Shown: one piece after another, positions 52,330 through 64,000 of the stretch
How positions within the stretch are numbered: position 1 is the stretch's first letter
Layout of the letters: the number at the start of each line of letters is the position of its first letter
Position numbers and translations under genes: made by a program
The notes under the pieces: model-generated
Seen by the model: only the letters and a program-made list of their open reading frames with translations
Databases searched by the model: none
What the model was told of the DNA's origin: nothing
Source: Arenicola marina
Taxonomy: Eukaryota > Annelida > Polychaeta > Arenicolidae
Direction: 5' to 3'
Length of the DNA: 64,000 nucleotides
NCBI GenBank assembly: GCA_964019135.1
Contig: OZ025258.1
Location: 3,739,961 to 3,803,960, forward strand

Positions 52330-53738
52330 AAAGGGTTAAAGGAAAGGGTTAAAGGAAACAGCCAATCAGCAGGTTATCTCATCCTAAGTATGCATCACGC
52401 TGGATAAGGCTGAAGGTAGCAGCCAATCACAACCGCGGATCAGGCACGCGGGAACAGCCAATCACAATCGCTGGCTGTCGTGTTTCCATGGAGATTCCGC
52501 TTGTGACGTCACGTGAAGTAACGGCTAGACCATATCAGCCTTGGTCAACTCCCCCAATGTTCTTAAACGCATCAGTTACATTGTCAACCTTAAGTACGTC
52601 AAATCAACAGACCGTAACGTATCTTAACAACGTAGTTTCACTAAAATCAATCAGCAGGGTACATTGGTTTGGAACATAATCGTCCATGCTTCCCCGAAAT
52701 GTGATCCATACGACGAAAGAGCAAGAAAGCAGGAACTAAAAATCGTGCTTTCCATGCCAACTGCATACTGGGGGAGATACACGTTCATCAAACGCAATTA
52801 TTCGGGAAAACAAATAAAAAATTCGATCCCTGCTTTCTCAAGCTTTCCAACAATTAACAGCGTGCGTTGTATGGAGTTTTTAATTAAAACTGTCCAAGGT
52901 GTCTAACGCGATTCCTGCGTAAATACATTAAATAATGGATTTTAATTAACTTGCAGAAGGCGCGACCAGGCGCTACGGGTATTTACAAGAGTTCGCGCGG
53001 TTGTGGTTCGTGGGACACTGTGAAAGTGTCGGTTGTACTACAGGGAGGTGCGGCTAATGTCAAGGGGTACATTAGGAAAATGGAAGGTCACTAGAAACAA
53101 TATGGTTAACATAATACGGAAAGTTCAGTTCATTGCCGAAAACTGTTAGTGACGCATGCATGTAGAGAGAAAGGTTTTCTAGGAAACAAATTGAGATATA
53201 GTCTGGAATGGCTTGTTACGCGTTGGGGTCTTCTCACGCCAATTACCTTGTGGCAGTTTGAAGAGATATTGCTCCTGTAATGTTCTACTGGTTAGCCACA
53301 ACTATTTAACGGTTATTTATTAGTGTTTCCGAAACCAAAAATATACCAAATCGGAAATAACAACATTTAGTTGAAACCACAATGAAAGAAGCGGTAATAT
53401 ACAACCGATGCAAGAAAGGAAATGGAGAACAAAGGGGGATTTGCAATAGAATATTTACTACATCAAGCTACTTACTATAGTTTCTCAGTTTTTAAGATAA
53501 ATCTGATTGGAAACACTATAAAATACGCATTTATTGCATATATATTTCTGAAAGAACTGTAAAATCCGGTACTTTAAGTGCAACAAATAATATATTATTT
53601 TAAGTGAAAACAATTATTTCTGTTCCACTACCTTTCGTTTTAGGAGTATTAAGACCGAAGGCCATGGCTGGTGGCCCCATCTCATAGTGTCACACAAAAA
53701 CAGGCCCACATTGTCATTGTAATCAATGTTACGCCAGC
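52330..53738. other. intron sequence, no recognised feature
   Basis: AT-rich unique sequence with short ORFs only. CAGCCAATCA motifs occur three times at 52,350-52,465. I see no TAOK-like exon here. Confidence 0.5.
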
Positions 53739-53830
53739 AGTGGCGCCACCGCGCGGCGTTATAAGCCACTACACCTGCAGTGGCGCCGCCGCGCAGCGTT
53801 ACACACCACTATGCCTGCAGTGGCGCCCCC
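53739..53830. repeat. 39-bp repeat, 2.5 copies
   Basis: GCAGTGGCGCC starts at 53,739, 53,778 and 53,817, each followed by CGCGCRGCGTTA and CACTAYRCCT. It sits about 30 bases from the donor of exon 53859-54095. Confidence 0.85.
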
Positions 53831-53858
53831 GTGCGAGCGGCCAGGCAGTAGTACGTAC

Positions 53859-54095
53859 GATGGAGTCCTCAGTGTCGCCCGAGGAGGGTCCGTTGGGACT
53901 GACGCCGTCCACGGCGCTGCCCCCCTGCCCCCCGCCACCCCCCGCGCTGCTGCTCCGGGGCTCAGAGTCGCAGCCCATCAGGATCTTCTTCATCCGGCGG
54001 TACTGGAGGTTGTCCAGCTCCCGCACGGCGTCCTTCGTCCTCTGGATCAGGTCCGTCAGCACGTGGGGCGGCCGGTTGTGGGTGATGAAGGGGTG
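53859..54095 (-). CDS. TAOK: TAOK exon: end of kinase domain and [19 protein letters not shown]
   Basis: Exon of 237 bases, 79 codons, phase 0. Acceptor TGTTACAG ends at 54,096; donor GACTCCATC-GTACGT at 53,859/53,858. It reads [40 protein letters not shown], then a Gly/Ser linker. [19 protein letters not shown] is diagnostic of TAO kinases. The GTACGTAC donor repeats GTAC and would give the same phase only from the first position. Confidence 0.96.
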
Positions 54096-54262
54096 CTGTA
54101 ACAGGGCGTAACAGAGTGTAACAAGGCGTAACAGTGTAACAGGGCGTAGCAGAGTGTAACAGGGCGTAGCAGGGCATACCATAGTGCAATATGCTGTAAG
54201 ATAATGTAATAGTGTAACGGAGCGTAACGCAGGGCAAGTGTAACAGGCCGTAACAGTTAGGC
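54096..54262. repeat. acceptor-derived short repeats (TGTTACAG family)
   Basis: On the minus strand about twelve 8-20-base units of the form CGCCCTGTTACA[GC] precede the exon acceptor TGTTACAG, so many AG sites line up in the pyrimidine-tract region. At 54,264-54,287 a fragment of the exon start (CCCTTCATCACCCACA) is copied at the far end of the array, showing that the exon edge took part in the duplication. Confidence 0.8.
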
Positions 54263-54287
54263 ATGTGGGTGATGAAGGGGTGTCGTA

Positions 54288-54419
54288 ACAAGTCAAAACA
54301 GTGTAACCTAGCTCTACAAAACCCGAATTACCTTATAATAATTAACTGCATGTTAACGTTTGGACAGGTCATTCCTCCCATTAGCTGGAGGGTCGGTCAC
54401 TCCTGGAGTAGCAGGCCAC
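54288..54419. other. unique intron sequence
   Basis: Short unique stretch between two arrays; nothing recognised. Confidence 0.4.
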
Positions 54420-54864
54420 CCCCACCCTACCTGTTAACACTCAAAGGCAGTGCCCCCCCCCCCCTACCTGTAAGCAGTCGGTGGCAGTGCCCCCCCTCCC
54501 ACCTGTAAGCACTCGGTGGCGGTGCCCCCCCCCCTCCCTACCTGTAAGCGCTAGGTGGCGGCCGTGGGGCGCTCGGCGATGGTTTTGCTGAGGGTCGGTC
54601 ACCCCCTCCCCCACCGGTAAGCACTCGGTGGCGGTGCACCCCCCCTCCCTACCTGTAAGCGCTAGGTGGCGGTGCCCCCCCCCCTACCTGTAAGCACTAG
54701 GGTTGCGGTGCCCCCCCCCCCTACCTGTAAGCACGGGGTTGCAGTGCCCCCCCCCCTACCTGTAAGCACTGGGTGGCGGTGCCCCCCCCCTACCTGTAAG
54801 CACGGGGTTGCAGTGCCCCCCCCCCTACCTGTAAGCACTGGGTGGCGGTGCCCCCCCTCCCTAC
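54420..54864. repeat. 35-bp array built from the donor end of TAOK exon 54865-55040
   Basis: Eleven decoy copies. On the minus strand each reads CCACCCAGTGCTTACAG-GTAGGG followed by a G-run and GGCACCGC. This copies the exon end (ACCGAGTGCTTACAG, residues T-E-C-L-Q) and donor GTAGGG. Near 54,570-54,600 one unit also carries an older longer piece of the exon (CTCAGCAAAACCATCGCCGA region) with silent and point changes. Confidence 0.94.
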
Positions 54865-55040
54865 CTGTAAGCACTCGGTGGACGTGGGGCGCTCGGCGAT
54901 GGTCTTGCTGAGGCAGGCGTTGATGAAGTCTCTGAAGGCGTCGGACCACTCTCCGGCAGACAGCGTGGGCGAGTCGTTCTGGGCGATGTGGTATAAGGCA
55001 CTCATGGCGTTCATGTTGAACAGCGGCGGCTTCCGCTCCG
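54865..55040 (-). CDS. TAOK: TAOK exon: kinase C-lobe ([21 protein letters not shown])
   Basis: Exon of 176 bases; enters in phase 1 and leaves in phase 0 (59 codons with the preceding G). Acceptor GTGTTTGTAG ends at 55,041; donor CTTACAG-GTAGGG at 54,865/54,864. It reads [59 protein letters not shown]. Both junctions of this exon have been expanded into tandem arrays: the acceptor side (84 bp) and the donor side (35 bp). Confidence 0.97.
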
Positions 55041-55570
55041 CTACAAACACACCATTGTGACGTCATAATACACTCAGTAAGGCACTAATGGCGTTCATGT
55101 TGAACAGCGGCGGCTTCCGCTCCGCTACAAACACACCATTGTGACGTCATAATACACTCAGTAAGGCACTCATGGCGTTCATGTTGAACAGCGGCGGCTT
55201 CCGCTCCGCTACAAACACACCATTGTGACGTCATAATACACTCAGTAAGGCACTAATGGCGTTCATGTTGAACAGCGGCGGCTTCCGCTCCGCTACAAAC
55301 ACACCATTGTGACGTCATAATACACTCAGTAAGGCACTCATGGCGTTCATGTTGAACAGCGGCGGCTTCCGCTCCGCTACAAACACACCATTGTGACGTC
55401 ATAATACACTCAGTAAGGCACTCATGGCGTTCATGTTGAACAGCGGCGGCTTCCGCTCCGCTACAAACACACCATTGTGACGTCATAATACACTCAGTAA
55501 GGCACTAATGGCGTTCATGTTGAACAGCGGCGGCTTCCGCTCCGCTACAAACACACCATTGTGATGTCAT
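55041..55570. repeat. 84-bp array containing the acceptor and first 46 bases of a TAOK exon
   Basis: Six decoy copies beyond the real exon edge (units at 55,102, 55,186, 55,270, 55,354, 55,438 and 55,522 for the GCGGCGGCTTCC block). On the minus strand each has GTGTTTGTAG, then CGGAGCGGAAGCCGCCGCTG and TTCAACATGAACGCC, then a spacer with TGACGTCA. The unit of 84 bases is a multiple of three. Two alternating variants (CTCATGG and CTAATGG) differ at one base. Confidence 0.96.
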
Positions 55571-55615
55571 AATACTCGCAATATGGTACTAGAAATGGCC
55601 AGAAACACTTGCAAA

Positions 55616-57938
<2,323 letters not shown>

Positions 57939-58088
57939 CTAATTTGACAGTTCCATTTTCTGTGAGTAAAACATTTCCGGCTTTGACATCTCGGTGTATT
58001 CGATTAAAACTGTGCAGGTATTCCAGGCCGATCAGAGCGTCTTTACTGATGGCCCCGATCTCGTCTTCTCGGAGAGGTTGTTTGTGAA
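57939..58088 (-). CDS. TAOK: TAOK exon: catalytic loop HRDVKAGN
   Basis: Exon of 150 bases, phase 1 at both ends. Acceptor AATGTTGCAG ends at 58,089; donor AAATTAG-GTAAGA at 57,939/57,938. With the preceding G it reads [53 protein letters not shown] with the downstream N is the catalytic loop. Sixteen exon bases and the acceptor are repeated once upstream (58,246-58,397). Confidence 0.98.
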
Positions 58089-58397
58089 CTGCAACATTGG
58101 GAACAGATTAGTCAGTACGGTTCACTGCAGCGCTATTCACACACTTCCGCTAACAACATCATTATTAGGTCAAGACTATTCTTCGAATGTATGCATTTCT
58201 ATTTGAACCAATAAATTTTTTCAAAAAAAGAAAATTGACACACTGAGAGAGATTGTTTGTGAGCTGCAACATTGGGGACAGACGGAGCAGCAAGTACAGT
58301 TCACTGCAGTGCTATTCACACACTTACAATAATAATCTGTTTATTATGTCAAGATTATTCTTCGAATGTATGCATTTTTATTTGAACCAATAAGTGC
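58073..58397. repeat. 150-bp direct duplication spanning an exon acceptor, 2 copies
   Basis: 58,073-58,223 and 58,246-58,397 are about 85-90% alike by eye. The shared part includes the first 16 coding bases, the acceptor and pyrimidine tract of exon 57939-58088, then TGTATGCATTTYTATTTGAA. In the outer copy the acceptor reads AATGTTGCAG-CTCACAAAC, still a plausible splice site. Confidence 0.85.
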
Positions 58398-59298
58398 TTA
58401 CACACTGCCTAGCATTTAGTAAACTGAAAATGAAATTGTAATGTCAGGAGTGCGGTTAGTGTTGACAGGGATATTTGTCCTTTGCGGCATCACGAGTCGC
58501 ATGATTACAGCCACGGTGGAGCCAACACAAGGTCAGTGACGGGGCGAATCAAGTAAAGCTCGTCATATGGATAATATGCCATGCGATTTTACATCAAGTC
58601 ACATTCCTCAACTATTTGATAATGAAGATTAAATACATCAGTAATATGAGGATGGTATTGCAAGGATATGCGCTGGATAGTGTAAAATGTGGAATGTGAC
58701 AAGCTGATACCCAATCGGTCAAAAAAATCTATGTTCGCTGATATTTTTCGTATTGTAAATAAAATGTTTTTTAAAAGTTCCCCATTTGCGACGCTCAAAG
58801 TGAAACCATCGTGGGTTATGAGACATATACTCAGATATTTCCTACTAGAGTACACATCGCTTAATAATATACAACAGATCCTTCTCCAAATAACTAATTG
58901 CTGATTGTTTTGGTTCAGCACAGTGATGTCTACGTGCCGCCTTAAGCAGGCCGTGAGACGACCAGGAAATACGAAACAGTTCCCGGAGGCAAGGACAGAC
59001 TTGGCTTTTTAAAAGCCAGCTTTGTCACATGTGATGACGTCACGCCTATGCACACAACTGTATTGGTATCCACAGGTTTATACAAACAAAGCGATTACCA
59101 ATGTTTCCGGGGAGGGGGAGGGGGGGGGGGCATTACATAATATTATATATAAATGCGCCGCCTAAATGACACCTTTTGTCAGAAATCGACAATTTCTCTC
59201 AATGTGAGATTAAAGTATTTTCAAAATTGCAGCTGTTGACTCTATGCTTCAGTTGATATCGAAAGCGTTTAAATAATTAACCTCAATAGGCCTGTAAG
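58398..59298. other. intron sequence
   Basis: Unique sequence; a G-run lies near 59,115. ORFs of 71 and 110 codons on opposite strands overlap and have no motif. Confidence 0.5.
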
Positions 59299-60695
59299 CT
59301 TAGGGCTACAGCACTGAGGTGTCACATAGGGACAGTCACCGGCCTAAGGTCTCTAGCATACAGTGATATTACTGGCAGTCACTCCGTATCACTTAGGGCT
59401 ACAGCACTGAGGTGTCACATAGGGACAATCACCGGCCTAAGGTCTCTAGCATACAGTGATATTACTGGCAGTCACTCCGTATCGCTTAGGGCTACAGCAC
59501 TGAGGTGTCACATAGGGACAGTCACCGGGCTAAGGTCTCTAGCATACAGTGATATTACTGGCAGTCACTCCGTATCGCTTAGGGCTACAGCACTGAGGTG
59601 TCACATAGGGACAGTCACCGGCCTAAGGTCTCTAGCATACAGTGATATTACTGGCAGTCACTCCGTATCGCTTAGGGCTACAGCACTGAGGTGTCACATA
59701 GGGACAATCACCGGCCTAAGGTCTCTAGCATACAGTGATATTACTGGCAGTCACTCCGTATCGCTTAGGGCTACAGCACTGAGGTGTCACATAGGGACAG
59801 TCACCGGCCTAAGGTCTCTAGCATACAGTGATATTACTGGCAGTCACTCCGTATCACTTAGGGCTACAGCACTGAGGTGTCACATAGGGACAATCACCGG
59901 CCTAAGGTCTCTAGCATACAGTGATATTACTGGCAGTCACTCCGTATCGCTTAGGGCTACAGCACTGAGGTGTCACATAGGGACAGTCACCGGGCTAAGG
60001 TCTCTAGCATACAGTGATATTACTGGCAGTCACTCCGTATCGCTTAGGGCTACAGCACTGAGGTGTCACATAGGGACAATCACCGGCCTAAGGTCTCTAG
60101 CATACAGTGATATTACTGGCAGTCACTCCGTATCGCTTAGGGCTACAGCACTGAGGTGTCACATAGGGACAGTCACCGGCCTAAGGTCTCTAGCATACAG
60201 TGATATTACTGGCAGTCACTCCGTATCGCTTAGGGCTACAGCACTGAGGTGTCACATAGGGACAGTCACCGGCCTAAGGTCTCTAGCATACAGTGATACT
60301 ACTGGCAGTCACTCCGTATCGGTGAGGGCTACAGCACTGAGGTGTCACATAGGGACAGTCACCGGCCTAAGGTCTCTAGCATACAGTGATATTACTGGCA
60401 GTCACACCGTATCGCTTAGGGCTACAGCACTGAGGTGTCACATAGGGACAGTCACCGGCCTAAGGTCTCTAGCATACAGTGATATTACTGGCAGTCACTC
60501 CGTATCGCTTAGGGCTACAGCACTGAGGTGTCACATAGGGACAGTCACCGGCCTTAGGTCTCCAGCATACAGTGATACTACTGGCAGTCACTCCGTATCG
60601 CTGAGGGCTACAGCACTGAGGTGTCACATAGGGACATTCACCGGGCTAGGGTCTCTAGCATACAGTGATATTACTGGCAGCCACTCTGTATCGCT
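59299..60695. repeat. 93-bp satellite, 15 copies, abutting a TAOK donor site
   Basis: Unit CTTAGGGCTACAGCACTGAG, GTGTCACATAGGGACAGTCA, CCGGCCTAAGGTCTCTAGCA, then TACAGTGATATTACTGGCAG and TCACTCCGTATCG. Variants (GACAATCACC, CCGGGCTAAGG) recur in a partly regular order. On the minus strand the unit's GCGATACGGAGTG is the same as donor +4 onward of exon 60699-60744 (GTGA-GCGATACAGAGTG), so the repeat grew from the splice-site edge. Confidence 0.95.
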
Positions 60696-60698
60696 CAC

Positions 60699-60744
60699 CT
60701 TCGATGATATCAGATGCACTACCTAGACAATATTCCATGACCAG
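60699..60744 (-). CDS. TAOK: TAOK exon: hinge region LVMEYCLGSASDIIE
   Basis: Exon of 46 bases, phase 0 in and 1 out. Acceptor GTGGTTTCAG ends at 60,745; donor ATCGAAG-GTGAGC at 60,699/60,698. It encodes LVMEYCLGSASDIIE and the first base of Val. L-V-M-E-Y-C-L-G-S-A-S-D is nearly invariant among TAO kinases. Confidence 0.97.
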
Positions 60745-61207
60745 CTGAAACCACAAAGACAAGCAAATCAGATCTGAAGTTTTCCAAATAGCAGTCGGTT
60801 TAAAAGAGATATTTATTTATACACCACCAACTAATAGTTATTAATGTCACAGACGCTACTGTGATGATAAACCATAATATAAAAAGTCCAATTAACGTTT
60901 TAAATTAATAATAATTAGTCTAAACATATTATATTTACGCAATTGGAAGCAGCCATTGCTTTTACAAAATACAAATTTCTTTTGCTTAAATAACTATTAA
61001 TTATAATTACCATTAGGATTAGTATGTATATATATACACATATGACATATATATTTATGTCATTGTTGGGCGTCCACGAAAGAATGCCGGGAATGTATAT
61101 CACACCTAATGCTGATAAGGGATTACAAAGGGCAGTGAGCGCATTCCTTCCTGTACGAGATAAGCCTAGTGTCCGAGGTGGCTGGCGTGGTGAGAGAGGA
61201 CACTTAC
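60745..61207. other. intron sequence
   Basis: AT-rich unique intron; nothing recognised. Confidence 0.6.
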
Positions 61208-61309
61208 CCATGCTGTGTGATCTCGTAAGTAGCAGCCTTTGTACTCAATGCAGTGGCGATGCTTTACTTGGCGCAAAAACTTCACTTCCTTGATAATATC
61301 TTGCCATTT
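61208..61309 (-). CDS. TAOK: TAOK exon: kinase N-lobe helix C ([12 protein letters not shown])
   Basis: Exon of 102 bases, 34 codons, phase 0. Acceptor TTCGTTGTAG ends at 61,310; donor GCATGG-GTAAGT at 61,208/61,207. It reads [34 protein letters not shown]. The Glu of E-V-K-F-L is the helix-C glutamate. The preceding exon or exons (glycine-rich loop, catalytic Lys) are not found up to 64,000. Confidence 0.97.
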
Positions 61310-61732
61310 CTACAACGAAATCACCAAGCAATGCTTCGGTTATCAGTGTACTCTTGGTTTGTAAATAAAACATAAGAAGCTCATCAATAGTGGTGAATCT
61401 GGTCAAAGAACAATATGCACAGCAGGTATGGTATCAGCATATATCTAGTAGCCTCAATAATTCCTGGAACCCACACAGTGGGGGGGGGGGGGGGGCACCA
61501 TCGCATGTACTGGCTCCAGACAGCTCGTCACTATCTTATCTATATACGTAGACATTCCTTCCACGATTCAGGAAATTTCTTCCACACTTCAGGAAATTCC
61601 TTCCACGCTTTAGATTTAGGATCCTTTTGACCATTGGTCGTAACTGTATTAAACAATTACCATTTGAGGCCACTCTTCACGCAGGTGGACCGTGACATGG
61701 TCAATCCATTATAACATTACACATGTTTCAGT
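61310..61732. other. intron sequence
   Basis: Unique sequence with a G-run at 61,482 and a short TTCCTTCCAC-type repeat (61,555-61,612). No exon seen. Confidence 0.5.
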
Positions 61733-62010
61733 GTTTTAGGCCACTTTTTTGCACTTGCAGGACAAGAAGGACATGGGCTCGTTAACCTGCGACCACACAG
61801 ACATGACCACAGCGACGCGCAAAGCATCGATCCGGGTGCCGTTAGGCTCTCAGGTGACCAGAGCACTCAAGGCAAGCGCTCTAACGGGAGGCCCCCAGAC
61901 CTGTTGATCGGTGGTCTAGACCGCCAACCACTACACCAGGGAGGACCTGTTGATCGGTGGTCTAGACCGCTAACCACTACACCAGGGAGGCCCCCAGGCA
62001 CCTTGAACTA
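61733..62010 (-). mobile_element. chimeric SINE: SINE-B tail, SINE-A middle, SINE-B heads
   Basis: From left to right: GTGTTTTAGGCCACTTTTTT (SINE-B 3' end, inverted), then GGACAAGAAGGACATGGGCT to ACTCAAGGCAAGCGCTCTAA (SINE-A body and head), then two partial SINE-B heads (GGGAGGCCCCCAGACCTGTT and ACCACTACACCAGGGAGG). Read on the minus strand the order is B heads, A, B tail. Either nested insertion plus deletion or recombination between families can explain it. Confidence 0.75.
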
Positions 62011-63317
62011 AGGCGACCCGCTCCGTTAAGGTGCATCTCAATTGCAGGATTACCAATCAATATTCATTAAACGCTAAGTACGGAATTTATTGCGACTGAG
62101 TATTAGGCTTGACCTAACTTAGTAGATATCGTGATCCGAAACCGCTGAAATCGGGCATGACCGGCACACTGTGGCAAGCGCGCGGGTCTCCAGGAACCTA
62201 GTGGCGGATGTTTTTGGCTGAGGGATGGGTCGGTTTTGGGCATACAGTGTTAAGAGGGGCTTGAGTGCGATAAATCATTGGGAAAGGAAGACTTATTGTC
62301 CACTTGATGAAATAAAATGTCATCATACACACAAACCCAGATTAACACCTTTCCACATTCCGATTCTTACAATACGGGTCAAAATACAGTAAACAGCCAT
62401 TGTAAACTTTTCCTTTGCAATATATGTAGGTTGGCGTATGGGCCATGGAACAAGGGTTTCAGGCTCACAAGATTCAGGTCCATCTCCCCGCAATCACCAT
62501 TGTTACTCAGAACTCACTTATTGCTCAAACTGGGTCCGCCTTTCGTCGGCACCACAGTGCGGTCTCTATTCCGCGCCTCCTTATTGTTTCATTTTAACTC
62601 ACTTATTACTCAGGCATGGCATTTACTGGAGCTCCTGTTGCAGTAAATAGAGAAGCTCAGTAAATGCCACCTCGAGACTGTTAACATGTGAGCAATGGGA
62701 TTGCAATGCCCCGGCCATCTAATGATCAGTACCTCGAGTGCCTTATTTGACGTCATAAGTTCCCAACGGGTTTTTGGTAAACATTGTCAGCATTGCCTTA
62801 TATTTGGAAAAAAGTAATGGTATATACCAACAAGTTGAAGCACTATGGGTTGAGTGCAGGAAGTGAGTTGAGACCTAAGAGATGGCCTTTGAGAACAGGG
62901 CCAGCTCCATCCAACGCCGTGACGTCATACCGGTCCTGGTGGCCGTCATACCGTGACGTCATACCGGTCCTGGTGGCCGGAGTGACGGCCGATGACACAG
63001 CCTCGGGTTGAGATTACCCAATAGTGACCACACCCTCGCACGGCTCCAGTGTCAATAAGGTCGCTGCACTTACCCTATCAAGAGGCCCACCGAGGCAGAT
63101 AAGCCTGGACCAGGATGTGAAATACACTACCCAACAAAAATGTTACATACAGTGTAACCACATTACCGGAACTTATCATTATGTTTTTAGTATTTGTGCT
63201 TTATGTCTGATATAGAGTCGCTAACTGCTTAGATAATGGTAATTGTACGCGGCAAATCAATCAATACAAACAGCAAATATGTTAATGGTCTATGTGATTA
63301 CAAAGAGGGACTGTTAG
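62011..63317. other. no recognised gene
   Basis: Presumed TAOK intron. A 29-base repeat (GTGACGTCATACCGGTCCTG then GTGGCC) occurs twice at 62,920-62,978. I searched the minus strand for the TAOK glycine loop and V-A-I-K-K and did not find them. Confidence 0.5.
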
Positions 63318-63655
63318 AGATCAGTGAAGCTAGACATTTCAGACACTTTCACAGCGTCAGGGAACCAGACATTTGAAACACATTTAGAGCCCAGTAAGCG
63401 AGACATTTAGGACACTTTCAGAGCCCTGTAGAACCAAACATTTAGGACATTTTAGAGCCCAATGAGCCAGCAGTGAAGCCAGACATTTAGGCCATTTTTA
63501 GGGCCCAGCAAAGCTAGACATTTAGAAGCCTTTTAGAGCCCAGTCGAACCAAACATTTAGGACACTTTCGAGCACAGAGGAAGCACATATTCGGGACACT
63601 TTTAAAGCCCAGTGGAACCACATATAGGACACTTTTAGAACCCAGAGGCCCCGTC
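63318..63655. repeat. degenerate 37-40-bp minisatellite, about 9 copies
   Basis: Pattern CCAGACATTTAGGACACTTT then TAGAGCCCAGTGAA with many substitutions and indels, so this is the oldest-looking array of the window. Confidence 0.85.
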
Positions 63656-64000
63656 CCGGACATGGGAAATTGCGTACCCATCCTGATGCCTACTAATAGT
63701 TCAAAGTTAATCTATGGAATTAGCATTATACATACTGGATCATACATTCATAAAGTGACCACTCACATCTGCAGACTGACGACCGCTGTAAGACATCTTT
63801 TTAATGGCCACAATTTCTCGGGTTGCCGCATGGCGTGCCTGTTATCGGAGAAAGAAGGCAAACCATGTCAAGACACTCTGAAACACTATGGCAGGGAAGT
63901 AATAACAAGTATTGTGAAGCCACTGCTACCAGCGATTGCATGATATAATAGGGTCTGTAAAACGATCACCCATTTCCTATCAAAAAGGAATGGTGCAATG
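63656..64000. other. no recognised gene
   Basis: A 93-codon plus-strand ORF at 63,662-63,943 has no recognisable motif and lies inside the presumed TAOK intron. Nothing else seen. Confidence 0.45.

Noticed and set aside
53739..53830. Junction array at the donor of exon 53859-54095
   Set aside because: The 39-bp repeat lies close to the donor but does not contain the exon end or the GT, so it is not counted among the junction arrays.
62011..64000. Search for the TAOK first exons (glycine loop, V-A-I-K-K)
   Set aside because: Not found on the minus strand by eye; they probably lie beyond the right edge.

Overview
The window looks like a chromosome segment from an invertebrate animal. A lancelet (amphioxus, Branchiostoma-like) is my best guess and a mollusc is the main alternative. 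Support: one spliced animal kinase gene with GT-AG introns, a CARD-domain gene, non-LTR retrotransposons, tRNA-derived SINEs, MITE-like elements and a very heavy load of young tandem repeats. I recall, without being able to check, reports of minisatellites sitting on exon-intron boundaries at the amphioxus Adh locus; the same architecture dominates here. There are no bacterial operons, CRISPR arrays or rRNA genes.

Layout. 1-6.0 kb: a 39-bp satellite of about 76 copies, then a 1.56-kb foldback element inside a SINE-like repeat, then a candidate MITE. 6.4-8.0 kb: a plus-strand gene for a CARD protein with a coiled-coil tail made of 25-residue repeats. 8.1-18.8 kb: a decayed LINE, MITE copies, a tandem array of SINE heads, hairpins and a 40-bp satellite. 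18.8-19.7 kb: a nearly perfect 46-bp satellite. 19.8-24.9 kb: a nearly complete minus-strand L1/Tx1-type LINE whose first ORF carries a NADAR domain. 25.4-30.3 kb: a run of short minisatellites with no recognised gene.

31.1-61.3 kb (and beyond the right edge): a minus-strand TAO kinase gene (STE20-family MAP3K, TAOK1/2/3 type). Fourteen exons totalling exactly 2,400 coding bases can be placed to the base, all joining in phase. They run from the kinase domain (K-W-Q-D segment, HRD loop, DFG, APE) through a serine-rich linker to the coiled-coil C-terminus ending T-Q-L. The N-terminal exons (glycine loop, catalytic Lys) lie past 64 kb. Part of the coiled coil, perhaps 100-150 residues, is missing at an assembly gap at 44.2-44.4 kb.

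The strongest signal is in the TAOK introns. At least seven splice junctions have been copied together with the neighbouring exon edge into tandem arrays: about 30 copies at 57.3 kb, 7 at 55.0 kb, 12 at 54.9 kb, 24 at 45.7 kb, about 55 at 42.7 kb, plus smaller cases. The gene therefore carries well over 100 decoy donor or acceptor sites next to the real ones. A whole exon start is also duplicated (52.3 and 51.4 kb). Other points of note are the NADAR-bearing LINE, an assembly gap that seems to hide no sequence (22.0-22.2 kb), and an 8.4-kb 74-bp satellite with a 2,808-bp higher-order duplication.
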